NCBI GenBank assembly: GCA_017515925.1
Contig: JAFWEB010000053.1
Coordinates: 1 to 5,051, forward strand
Direction: 5' to 3'
DNA length: 5,051 nucleotides
From: Candidatus Saccharimonadota bacterium
GTDB taxonomy: Bacteria; Patescibacteriota; Saccharimonadia; Saccharimonadales; Saccharimonadaceae
Within the stretch, counting starts at the first letter, position 1. Each line of letters opens with the position of its first letter. The position numbers were made by a program, and so were the translations under genes. The notes under the pieces were generated by a model. The model was not told the DNA's origin, did no database searches, and saw only the letters and a program-made list of their open reading frames with translations. Positions 1 to 4,861 of this stretch are shown one piece after another.

Positions 1-372
1 AAAACTAAAACGGGCACCTTGTTTTCTGATTTTTGTTACCTCATCAAACTGCTTTTCCTGATCTGCATTTTCTGGATAAACTATTTTACCGGAAAAAGAT
101 AATAACAACTGTTTTGCAAGGTCTTTGTCAAGAGCGAATAATTCGCTTTCGCCAACCTGGTGTTTTTCAAATACCTCCTGGAGAAGTTTTTCTTTTTCAT
201 CATAGTCATCCACTTCTATGGCAAAAAATCTTTTGAGGCCAGAAATATTATAATAGCCATTTGCTTCCAAAAAACGCATTCTCTCTGGATAATTATCCGT
301 TCCAGCCTTCCCGATTTTTATCAAGCCAGGAACCACTGTTGTCATGATATAAACAATACCTTTTTTGTTCAT
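1..372 (-). CDS. GIY-YIG nuclease family protein (T5orf172-type), 3' end beyond the window
   Basis: Probable DNA endonuclease-like protein of the GIY-YIG superfamily, T5orf172 branch. The 124 visible residues begin MNKKGIVYIM and show the family landmarks in order: G5-I6-V7-Y8 (the GIY strand), K19-I-G-K22 (the YIG strand), R31 (catalytic-type arginine), E61 in the helix after an acidic DDYDEKEK stretch (metal-binding-type glutamate), and E77-L-F (the family's E-[WLF]-F end). After about residue 95 comes a linker, and R-F-S-F at the edge could open a DUF4357-like C-terminal domain, which often follows in this family. The reading frame is open through position 1, so the gene is cut by the window and not evidently broken. 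The start is supported by AGGAG at 378-382, 5 nt before the ATG, and by an extended -10 box just upstream. It is divergent from the DUF998 gene. The family's cellular role is mostly unknown; no restriction or modification partner is visible here. Confidence 0.9.
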   Translation of the reverse strand, partial: MNKKGIVYIMTTVVPGLIKIGKAGTDNYPERMRFLEANGYYNISGLKRFFAIEVDDYDEKEKLLQEVFEKHQVGESELFALDKDLAKQLLLSFSGKIVYPENADQEKQFDEVTKIRKQGARFSF

Positions 373-382
373 CTTTTCTCCT

Positions 383-411
383 TTTACCTCATTATAACAT
401 AGTAGTATAAT
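383..411 (+). promoter_or_regulatory. Promoter of the DUF998-hydrolase operon, predicted leaderless
   Basis: TATAAT at 406-411 is preceded, after 17 bp, by TTTACC at 383-388 (4 of 6 matches to TTGACA). The -10 box ends exactly 6 nt before the ATG at 418, so the expected start of transcription is the A of the start codon. No Shine-Dalgarno is present at a usable distance. The plus-strand -35 element and spacer overlap the minus-strand promoter of the GIY-YIG gene. Confidence 0.65.
391..399 (-). promoter_or_regulatory. Extended -10 promoter of the GIY-YIG gene
   Basis: The minus strand reads TGTTATAAT, a consensus extended -10 (TGnTATAAT). No convincing -35 is seen at 17 bp spacing, which is common for extended -10 promoters. 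Transcription would start near 384, giving a leader of about 12 nt that contains AGGAG almost at its 5' end. Confidence 0.7.
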
Positions 412-417
412 AAGAGT

Positions 418-1146
418 ATGGTACGCATCAAATCCCTTACTCACATTTTTTGCCTTTCTGGCGTTGTTGCAATCGTTTTTTATCTACTCCACGATATCAT
501 CGGGGCGGTGAATTATCCAGGCTATAACTGGATGAGTCAGGCGGTGAGTGATTTGACTGCGACGGATGCGCCATCTTTTGTAGTTGCAAACGGACTTTCT
601 ACAGTCTATGGAATTTTCTCCTGCTTGTGTTGCGCTGCGCTTTGCATCCTCGCTCAAAAAGGACTCGCGCAAAAAATCGGCAGTCAGCAAAGTGCGAAAT
701 CTGAAGAGATAAAGCAGGGAAACAAAAATGCGAATGGCAAGAAAAACAAATTCAAATACCTCAAACTCGGCATCTACCTTTTCGCCATCATGAATTTCGT
801 TTCTGCCATCGGCTACTCACTGTTTCCACTTTCCAGCGCGGGCTACGATGGATCGGTGCAGTCATTTATCAATGTCTATGTCATCACAATTCTAGTCATC
901 CTCCTTTCCATCATTTCATTAATCCTCATCGCGATTGGTGCGTTTAAATCCAAGCGCAAAGTCCTCGGCGTGTTCGCAATTATTGCATTTATCATGATGT
1001 TTGTTGGTGCGGCGGGTAGCGCAAGTGTGCCAAAAGAAATCTTTGGCGTGGTGGAAAGATTTAGCACATATAGCGCAGTAGTATTCACCGGCATCCTCGG
1101 CATCTATGGTTTTTGTGGAAAGCTAGAAGCAGGGAAACAAAAATGA
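418..1146 (+). CDS. DUF998-like multi-pass membrane protein
   Basis: An integral membrane protein of 242 residues with about six hydrophobic segments: roughly 8-30, 55-80, 116-138, 150-176, 182-204 and 217-234. The segment N32-Y-P-G-Y-N and the following S40-Q-A-V-S-D-L are the recognisable DUF998 signature (xPGYxxxSQxxSDL), and L135-F-P-L fits the family's second conserved block. The biochemical function of DUF998 is not known. A hydrophilic Lys/Asn/Gln/Ser-rich loop at about 85-113 separates helices 2 and 3 and looks longer than usual. The start is forced: an in-frame TAG lies at 403-405 and 418 is the only start codon after it. The last codons overlap the hydrolase start by ATGA, so the two proteins are probably co-expressed and may act in one process. 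Family assignment is by motif recognition only. Confidence 0.88.
   Translation: MVRIKSLTHIFCLSGVVAIVFYLLHDIIGAVNYPGYNWMSQAVSDLTATDAPSFVVANGLSTVYGIFSCLCCAALCILAQKGLAQKIGSQQSAKSEEIKQGNKNANGKKNKFKYLKLGIYLFAIMNFVSAIGYSLFPLSSAGYDGSVQSFINVYVITILVILLSIISLILIAIGAFKSKRKVLGVFAIIAFIMMFVGAAGSASVPKEIFGVVERFSTYSAVVFTGILGIYGFCGKLEAGKQK
1143..1146 (+). other. ATGA stop-start overlap (translational coupling)
   Basis: The hydrolase ATG (1143-1145) overlaps the TGA of the DUF998 gene (1144-1146). A weak AGGGA lies about 7 nt upstream, inside the first gene. This arrangement usually means that ribosomes finishing the first gene start the second. Confidence 0.85.
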
Positions 1147-1763
1147 AAACTGATTATCTAGGTCACGCGTGTTTCAAAATCAATGATAGTTTGGTGATTG
1201 ATCCATATAAAGATGGTAGTGTGCCGGGACTTAGCCCGCTTCGCACCACGGCGGAAAAAGTAATTTGTTCGCACGAACATGCAGATCATAGCGGACGCGA
1301 ATGTGTGGAAATTGTGGCCAATGAAAAACAGGTGGGGAATCAGCAAACCAATGCAGCTGATCTACAAATTGAGGAAATCCCCAGTTGGCATGACGATCAA
1401 AACGGTGCGTTGCGCGGGCCAAATACGATTTTTGTCATCACTTCAGAAAATCCAGACGACCAGCCAGCAACTGACGAGAAACTCGTTCATCTCGGTGACC
1501 TGGGACATTTTCCAAATGAAGCTCAGCTAGCAATAATTTCCGATGCAGATTATTTGCTAATACCTGTTGGTGGATTTTTTACAATTGATGCAAAAACTGC
1601 CGTAGAAATTTGCAAAGCCGCGGACCCAAAAAACATCATTCCGATGCATTATAGAACCTCCGAATATGGCTATCCAGAACTGGCACCTGTGGACGAATTT
1701 GTGAAGTTGGCAAACGAGGCCGGACTCGGCGAAAAAGTGAAAATTCTCCAGCCCAAAATCTAA
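1143..1763 (+). CDS. Metallo-beta-lactamase-fold hydrolase (UlaG/YtnP-like, PF13483 type)
   Basis: A cytoplasmic metal-dependent hydrolase of 206 residues with no signal peptide. The fold is shown by the N-terminal Y-L-G-H8-A-C-F strand, V18-I-D-P, and the metal motif S43-H44-E-H46-A-D48-H49-S-G (HxHxDH). Further ligands are H83, D119 in H-L-G-D-L-G-H, and H169 in P-M-H-Y-R-T. All ligands for a two-metal (Zn, Mn or Fe) site appear present, so the enzyme is probably active. The N-terminal pattern and short length place it with the small UlaG-like lactonase/phosphodiesterase-type proteins often annotated only as MBL-fold metallo-hydrolase; the substrate cannot be read from sequence. The start at 1143 is preferred over an in-frame ATG at 1113 because the fold begins directly at MKTDYLGH and because 1113 lies deep within the upstream gene. 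No clear terminator follows; the CDF gene converges after 17 bp. Confidence 0.92.
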   Translation: MKTDYLGHACFKINDSLVIDPYKDGSVPGLSPLRTTAEKVICSHEHADHSGRECVEIVANEKQVGNQQTNAADLQIEEIPSWHDDQNGALRGPNTIFVITSENPDDQPATDEKLVHLGDLGHFPNEAQLAIISDADYLLIPVGGFFTIDAKTAVEICKAADPKNIIPMHYRTSEYGYPELAPVDEFVKLANEAGLGEKVKILQPKI

Positions 1764-1780
1764 TTAGCTATAGTATAATA

Positions 1781-2905
1781 TTAATCACTAGTATCAATAT
1801 CAAGAGTAATATTTAGCTTATAGTTTTTATATTTTGATTGGATTTCATCATAAATATGGTGGTATAACCCTTCGCGATCTTGGACTGCGAAATCAATTAT
1901 AATATCTAGACTAATAGTCTTATCGACCTCATCCATATAAAATCCGTGCATCTGCAAAACGCCTTGATGAGAAAATACGATTCCTTCTATATCTTTTCTA
2001 ATTCTGATGGTGTCTTTGTCTTTGGTATTGATTGAATAAACGCCGATAGTATGAAGAATTACACCAAATTTTGCAAAAATATTTTTTGTGATGCGGCGAG
2101 AAATTTTATCTATGTCAGCGACCGTCAGAGTATCATTTACTTCAATGTGAACAGAGCCGAGATATTTGTCTGGACCATAGTCGGTCAGGATCAGATCGTA
2201 GGCGCCTTGGATGCTGGGATCTTTGACGATTTCATTTTTGATTTTGCGCGACAACGCACTTTCTACTCTGGTGCCAAGAATATTGTTGACAGAGCCTTTG
2301 ATTAGCTCTAGGCCAGTTTTGATAATGAAAACAGAAACAAGGATACCGACGTAGGCTTCAATATCAACTTGCCAAATAATATAAATAACAGCAGAAGCAA
2401 GCACGGAAATCGAAAGAATGGCGTCATTAAATGCATCAGCGCCACTCGCTACAAGGGAATCAGAATTTACTCTTTTTCCAGTTTTCTTGACGTAAAGACC
2501 CAAGATAAATTTAACAACAATACCAGCACAAAGAATGACGATAGTTACAGTATTATAATCTGGAATTTCCGGATTGATGATTTTCTTAACGGACTCAATC
2601 AGGGCGGTAGCACCAGCATAAAGGACGATGGCGGAAACTATAAACGCGGTCATGTACTCTATGCGACCATAGCCATAAGGGTGCTTTTTGTCTGGCGCCT
2701 TGCCGGCAAGTTTAGTTCCGATAATCGTAATGATACTAGATAATGCATCGCTCAAGTTGTTCACTGCATCGGTAATAATGGCGATGGAATTGGACATAAA
2801 ACCAACCAAAGCCTTGAATCCGACAAGGATCAGATTAGCGACAATACTAATAACGCTAGTTTTTACGACGACTTTTTCACGCGTAAATTTTGTTGGTTTT
2901 ATCAT
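1781..2905 (-). CDS. Cation diffusion facilitator (CDF) transporter, manganese-type metal site
   Basis: A divalent metal efflux transporter (metal/proton antiporter) of the cell membrane, 374 residues. Six membrane segments span about 12-210. Helix 2 carries T-D-A-V-N49-N-L-S-D53 and helix 5 carries D157-A-F-N-D161, the two half-sites of the transport metal. N/D plus D/D, without the histidine of zinc-type members, resembles Mn-exporting CDFs, so manganese is the favoured substrate by inference. K74-H-P-Y-G-Y-G-R-x-E is the conserved loop after helix 2. Residues 213-285 form the usual ferredoxin-like cytosolic dimer domain, and 286-374 look like a second copy (G-V-L-Q-M-H-G-F near 315 parallels S-I-Q-G-A-Y-D-L near 230). 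This makes it longer than the roughly 300-residue classic members but similar to Clostridia-type ones. The start is forced, because an in-frame TAG at 2930-2932 leaves ATG 2903-2905 as the only option. No Shine-Dalgarno is present. Confidence 0.95.
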   Translation of the reverse strand: MIKPTKFTREKVVVKTSVISIVANLILVGFKALVGFMSNSIAIITDAVNNLSDALSSIITIIGTKLAGKAPDKKHPYGYGRIEYMTAFIVSAIVLYAGATALIESVKKIINPEIPDYNTVTIVILCAGIVVKFILGLYVKKTGKRVNSDSLVASGADAFNDAILSISVLASAVIYIIWQVDIEAYVGILVSVFIIKTGLELIKGSVNNILGTRVESALSRKIKNEIVKDPSIQGAYDLILTDYGPDKYLGSVHIEVNDTLTVADIDKISRRITKNIFAKFGVILHTIGVYSINTKDKDTIRIRKDIEGIVFSHQGVLQMHGFYMDEVDKTISLDIIIDFAVQDREGLYHHIYDEIQSKYKNYKLNITLDIDTSD

Positions 2906-2911
2906 ATAAGA

Positions 2912-2920
2912 ATTATAGCA
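2912..2920 (-). promoter_or_regulatory. Extended -10 promoter of the CDF gene, predicted leaderless
   Basis: The minus strand reads TGCTATAAT, a consensus extended -10. The box ends at 2912 and the ATG starts at 2905, leaving exactly 6 nt, so transcription should begin at the start codon. There is no purine-rich Shine-Dalgarno and no recognisable -35 at 16-18 bp. Confidence 0.7.
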
Positions 2921-2939
2921 TAGAAAGGACTAATGCTAT
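2915..2939. repeat. 7-bp inverted repeat overlapping the CDF promoter
   Basis: ATAGCAT (2915-2921) and ATGCTAT (2933-2939) are perfect inverted repeats with an 11-nt gap. The left arm covers part of the TGn and the first three bases of the -10 box. It could be an operator for a metal-responsive regulator. As a terminator for the upstream surface-protein gene it would be weak, with two G-C pairs per stem and no T run after it. Confidence 0.4.
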
Positions 2940-2952
2940 TCTCCCTGATTAT

Positions 2953-4194
2953 TTAGGATTCTCTCGATGATTTAATTTTATTGAAAATATAGAGGCCTAG
3001 AACAGCGCCAATAACTACAGCAAAGCATAAGCTTGTGTCGCTTGTCACAATTGCGCTTGCACCCTCGCCGGTAAATACTCCAGTGTTAGGAATTGTAGGG
3101 TCTTCTTCATTTTCTTCTTCTACGATCTTAAATTGCGCTCTAGCATGTCCAGATTCTGGCTCTGAAAACCAAGCTAGGAATGAGTGGTCACCCAATTCAA
3201 GTGTATTCAAGAAATCCGCTGGTAAGATAATAGTTTGAGTCTCTGGATCTACTACACAATACTCTTCCATATCAACGTATTCGCCATCAATGATGAGAAC
3301 ACCTGTATCGCAGAATGTTGTTACATCGTTATCGATTTTGAAGGCTAATGGTTCTTCACTGCCGATGATATGCTCGCCGCCGTCACCTTCTAGTACTGGA
3401 TAAACACGGAGGAAGGTTGCGTAAAAGGTTAAAGACTCTGTACCAGGCGTTACTCTGAAAACATTGTCTTGTATCTGATCGGTGACTTCTTGGCCGTTTA
3501 ATTCTAGATATACTATCTCATTGCCTGGTTCTGGAACAATTCCTACTTCTACATCGGTACCGCCGACTACAATGCTTGGTACATCGAGATTTCCGTTGCC
3601 TGTGATGTATTTATAAACGGAAAGGTCGTGGCCGGCTCTCACGTAGGCGTCCATGGTGATGTCTCGGATCTCTTTGCCAGTTTCGGAGCCTTCGTCGATA
3701 ACGGCGAGGTCGAGGGTGACTGGCATGCTTCGTTTCATAACTTCGACATCATCTTTTACTTCGAAGGTAACATAGATGAGAGTGTCACCAGCTTGGACAT
3801 GGATGCCTTCGTCGCCGACGACATCATCAATGCAACCTGGGATATTCCAATCAAATTCACCGGTTGACATAGAATAGCAGAGATGACTGATGCCGGATGA
3901 ATAATCCATCCAACTCATATAGTGTTGCAATTCTTCATCTTCGTCACTAATAGGCGTAAAATATCCATGCATGGAATGTATGGTCATTTCGCGTGTTGCT
4001 TTTAGTCTTACATCAACTAAGCGCTGGTCTGGTTCGGACGGATCAATTTTATCGAGTTCAAGCGTGCTGCCTTCTGCGGTGAAATAATTCTCTGCTGCAG
4101 ATGCTTTGAAAATGTGGATATTTGATAGTGCTAGAACTGCTACTATGTAGTATACTGCGATTTTTAAATATTTACTGTGTTTATTTTTATGCAT
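2953..4194 (-). CDS. Secreted modular surface protein with C-terminal IPNTG sorting signal
   Basis: A 413-residue exported protein. The N-terminus has K/H-rich residues 1-11, a hydrophobic core 12-29 and A31-S-A33 before A34-E35, a Sec signal peptide probably cut after 33 or 34. Three beta-rich modules follow. Residues 39-185 resemble a cohesin-like sandwich (A135-G-D-T-L-I-Y-V-T-F-E-V-K is its typical late strand). Residues 189-262 resemble the bacterial repeat PF18998 (V-P-S-I-V-V-G-G ... L-E-L-N-G-Q-E-V-T). Residues 283-357 resemble an X2/Ig-like module (V-L-I-I-D-G-E-Y ... T-I-I-L-P-A-D-F-L-N-T-L). Cys pairs 106/121 and 295/313 could form disulphides. An acidic linker leads to I368-P-N-T-G372, a hydrophobic stretch at about 389-404 and a basic tail, the plan of a sortase substrate. 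The start is supported by AGGAG at 4200-4204. Likely role: adhesion or cell-surface structure; the ligand is unknown. Module names are by eye and moderate in certainty. Confidence 0.88.
   Translation of the reverse strand: MHKNKHSKYLKIAVYYIVAVLALSNIHIFKASAAENYFTAEGSTLELDKIDPSEPDQRLVDVRLKATREMTIHSMHGYFTPISDEDEELQHYMSWMDYSSGISHLCYSMSTGEFDWNIPGCIDDVVGDEGIHVQAGDTLIYVTFEVKDDVEVMKRSMPVTLDLAVIDEGSETGKEIRDITMDAYVRAGHDLSVYKYITGNGNLDVPSIVVGGTDVEVGIVPEPGNEIVYLELNGQEVTDQIQDNVFRVTPGTESLTFYATFLRVYPVLEGDGGEHIIGSEEPLAFKIDNDVTTFCDTGVLIIDGEYVDMEEYCVVDPETQTIILPADFLNTLELGDHSFLAWFSEPESGHARAQFKIVEEENEEDPTIPNTGVFTGEGASAIVTSDTSLCFAVVIGAVLGLYIFNKIKSSRES
3079..3093 (-). other. IPNTG sortase-type motif within the surface protein
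   Basis: These codons encode I-P-N-T-G, 41 residues before the C-terminus. The motif is followed by a small-residue spacer, a hydrophobic helix and K-I-K-S-S-R-E-S. It differs from classic LPxTG only at the first residue. No sortase gene lies in the window. Confidence 0.65.
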
Positions 4195-4234
4195 AAGAGC
4201 TCCTAAAAATTAATATGACCTGTATATATTGTAT

Positions 4235-4263
4235 ATTATATCACAAAACGCTTATGCTGTGTA
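4235..4263 (-). promoter_or_regulatory. Promoter of the surface-protein gene
   Basis: The minus strand has TACACA (4258-4263, 4 of 6 matches to TTGACA), a 17-bp spacer, and TGATATAAT (4235-4243), a consensus extended -10. Transcription should start near 4228, giving a leader of about 34 nt with AGGAG 5 nt before the ATG. The decamer AGCATAAGCG occupies the upstream part of the spacer and touches the -35 box. Confidence 0.7.
4249..4258 (-). repeat. AGCATAAGYG decamer, copy 1
   Basis: The minus strand reads AGCATAAGCG, identical to copy 2. It lies between the -35 and -10 boxes of the surface-protein promoter, where a bound repressor would block RNA polymerase. With two bases ignored, identity to copy 2 continues as TTGT. 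Confidence 0.5.
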
Positions 4264-4295
4264 TAATGATATAACGCGTATGAAGAAATCTTCTA

Positions 4296-4694
4296 TTATT
4301 TTTCTTTTCTCACCTGAGCAAGAAAATAAAGACCTATCGTGTCGATAATGAAGTCGAGCGACAAAAGACCTGTTGCACCAGTTTTTGTAGTAAAGAAAGT
4401 TACAATAGCGCCGACAATACCCAAAATCAATAAAACTCCATAAAGTACACCGTCACTTTTCTTAGCGGCAACTCTTCTTGCAAGCCAGAAAAACCACAAG
4501 TTGAGCAGAACGGTAACTCCGGCTGTAATGCCAAATTTTATCATTCCTTCATTGCCACCCAGACTTTCTTCCAAACCGTTGCGAAGTTCTGGCATGGCAA
4601 AACAAATAATTGTACCGATAGTGTAAAATGCAGCAACAATAATATAAATCCAACTAAATGATTTTATTGTTTCATACGAAGTTCTTTTTGACAT
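4296..4694 (-). CDS. Small four-helix membrane protein of unknown function
   Basis: A 132-residue protein I do not recognise. A short hydrophilic N-terminus (MSKRTSYETIK) is followed by four hydrophobic segments at about 13-34, 52-71, 83-102 and 109-126. The loops are A-R-R-V-A-A-K-K (basic, 72-79) and an acidic/polar one at 36-50; the tail R-K-E-K is basic. By the positive-inside rule both ends and the 72-79 loop should be cytoplasmic. There are no catalytic-looking motifs, so a small envelope, sensor or accessory protein is possible. The start is supported by AGGAG at 4701-4705, 6 nt before the ATG. The surface-protein gene lies 101 bp downstream on the same strand but has its own promoter, and no strong terminator separates them. 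It is divergent from the exported-protein gene at 4862. Confidence 0.85.
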   Translation of the reverse strand: MSKRTSYETIKSFSWIYIIVAAFYTIGTIICFAMPELRNGLEESLGGNEGMIKFGITAGVTVLLNLWFFWLARRVAAKKSDGVLYGVLLILGIVGAIVTFFTTKTGATGLLSLDFIIDTIGLYFLAQVRKEK

Positions 4695-4710
4695 TTATTT
4701 CTCCTTTGAC

Positions 4711-4723
4711 TAAACACTTATTA
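4711..4723 (+). repeat. TAAACACTTAnTA direct repeat, copy 1
   Basis: TAAACACTTATTA here matches TAAACACTTAGTA at 4775-4787 at 12 of 13 positions, in the same orientation, 64 bp apart. It overlaps a possible -10 box and the start of transcription of the four-helix membrane protein gene. CACTTA is also half of the inverse of the AGCATAAGYG decamer. Confidence 0.4.
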
Positions 4724-4757
4724 CCTATAATATATCAAATTGTCAATAAAAAGACAA
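4718..4757 (-). promoter_or_regulatory. Promoter region of the four-helix membrane protein gene (two alternatives)
   Basis: Two overlapping promoters are possible on the minus strand. One has TTGACA (4741-4746, perfect consensus), a 17-bp spacer and TAATAA (4718-4723). The other has TTGTCT (4752-4757), 17 bp and an extended -10 TGATATATT (4729-4737). They would start near 4711 and 4722 respectively. Both give a leader holding the AGGAG at 4701-4705. Confidence 0.55.
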
Positions 4758-4759
4758 GG

Positions 4760-4769
4760 CGCTTATGCT
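4760..4769 (-). repeat. AGCATAAGYG decamer, copy 2
   Basis: The minus strand reads AGCATAAGCG just upstream of the putative TTGTCT -35 box of the four-helix membrane protein gene. It forms an inverted pair (9 of 10 bases) with copy 3 across the divergent intergenic region. Confidence 0.5.
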
Positions 4770-4774
4770 TCGTT

Positions 4775-4787
4775 TAAACACTTAGTA
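4775..4787 (+). repeat. TAAACACTTAnTA direct repeat, copy 2
   Basis: Second copy of the 13-bp direct repeat (TAAACACTTAGTA), in the middle of the divergent intergenic region between the four-helix gene and the exported-protein gene. It is not attached to any evident promoter box. Confidence 0.4.
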
Positions 4788-4815
4788 ATGCGACGAACCA
4801 AAATCATAAACATTG

Positions 4816-4824
4816 TGTTATAAT
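4816..4824 (+). promoter_or_regulatory. Extended -10 promoter of the right-edge exported-protein gene
   Basis: TGTTATAAT is a consensus extended -10, the same 9-mer used for the GIY-YIG gene. No -35 is evident (AACCAA at 17 bp). Transcription should start near 4831, giving a leader of about 31 nt with a strong AGGAGG at 4852-4857. Confidence 0.7.
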
Positions 4825-4825
4825 A

Positions 4826-4835
4826 AGCATAAGTG
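4826..4835 (+). repeat. AGCATAAGYG decamer, copy 3
   Basis: AGCATAAGTG starts 2 nt after the -10 box and spans the expected start of transcription of the exported-protein gene, an operator-like position. It differs from copies 1 and 2 at one base. Confidence 0.5.
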
Positions 4836-4861
4836 TCATACATTGTTAATTAGGAGGTCAA

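Noticed and set aside
33..402. Two plus-strand open frames (33-236 and 160-402) opposite the nuclease gene
   Set aside because: They are antisense to a frame with clear GIY-YIG motifs, have no promoter or Shine-Dalgarno and encode low-complexity Phe-rich sequence.
1113..1142. Upstream in-frame ATG for the hydrolase (10 extra residues)
   Set aside because: The fold begins at the ATG at 1143, and the extension is unlike family N-termini and lies within the upstream gene.
1158..1530. Open frames in other phases across the MBL-fold hydrolase gene
   Set aside because: The hydrolase frame carries all metal ligands; the alternatives show no domain and no initiation signals.
1771..1779. TAGTATAAT, the same 9-mer as at 403-411, between the convergent genes
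   Set aside because: No ATG or open frame follows at a sensible distance on the plus strand; probably chance in AT-rich DNA.
1764..1813. AT-only inverted repeat AATATTA/TAATATT at the convergent gene ends, as a bidirectional terminator
   Set aside because: Stem is 7 A-T pairs with a loop over 20 nt, too weak to call.
2051..2909. Plus-strand frames (2051-2305, 2369-2743, 2688-2909) opposite the CDF gene
   Set aside because: They are shadows of a well-supported transporter and have no motifs or start signals.
3035..3867. Plus-strand frames (3035-3238, 3628-3867) opposite the surface-protein gene
   Set aside because: They are antisense shadows without initiation signals.
4283..4294. GAAGA-AA-TCTTC inverted repeat after the four-helix gene, as a terminator
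   Set aside because: A 2-nt loop is too tight, the stem is short and no T run follows on the minus strand.
4262..4348. Plus-strand TATAAT (4262-4267) followed by ATG 4280 and a 22-codon frame (MKKSSIIFLFSPEQ...) antisense to the end of the four-helix gene
   Set aside because: No Shine-Dalgarno, no -35, 12 nt between box and ATG, and very short; the TATAAT lies in AT-rich DNA and is probably chance.
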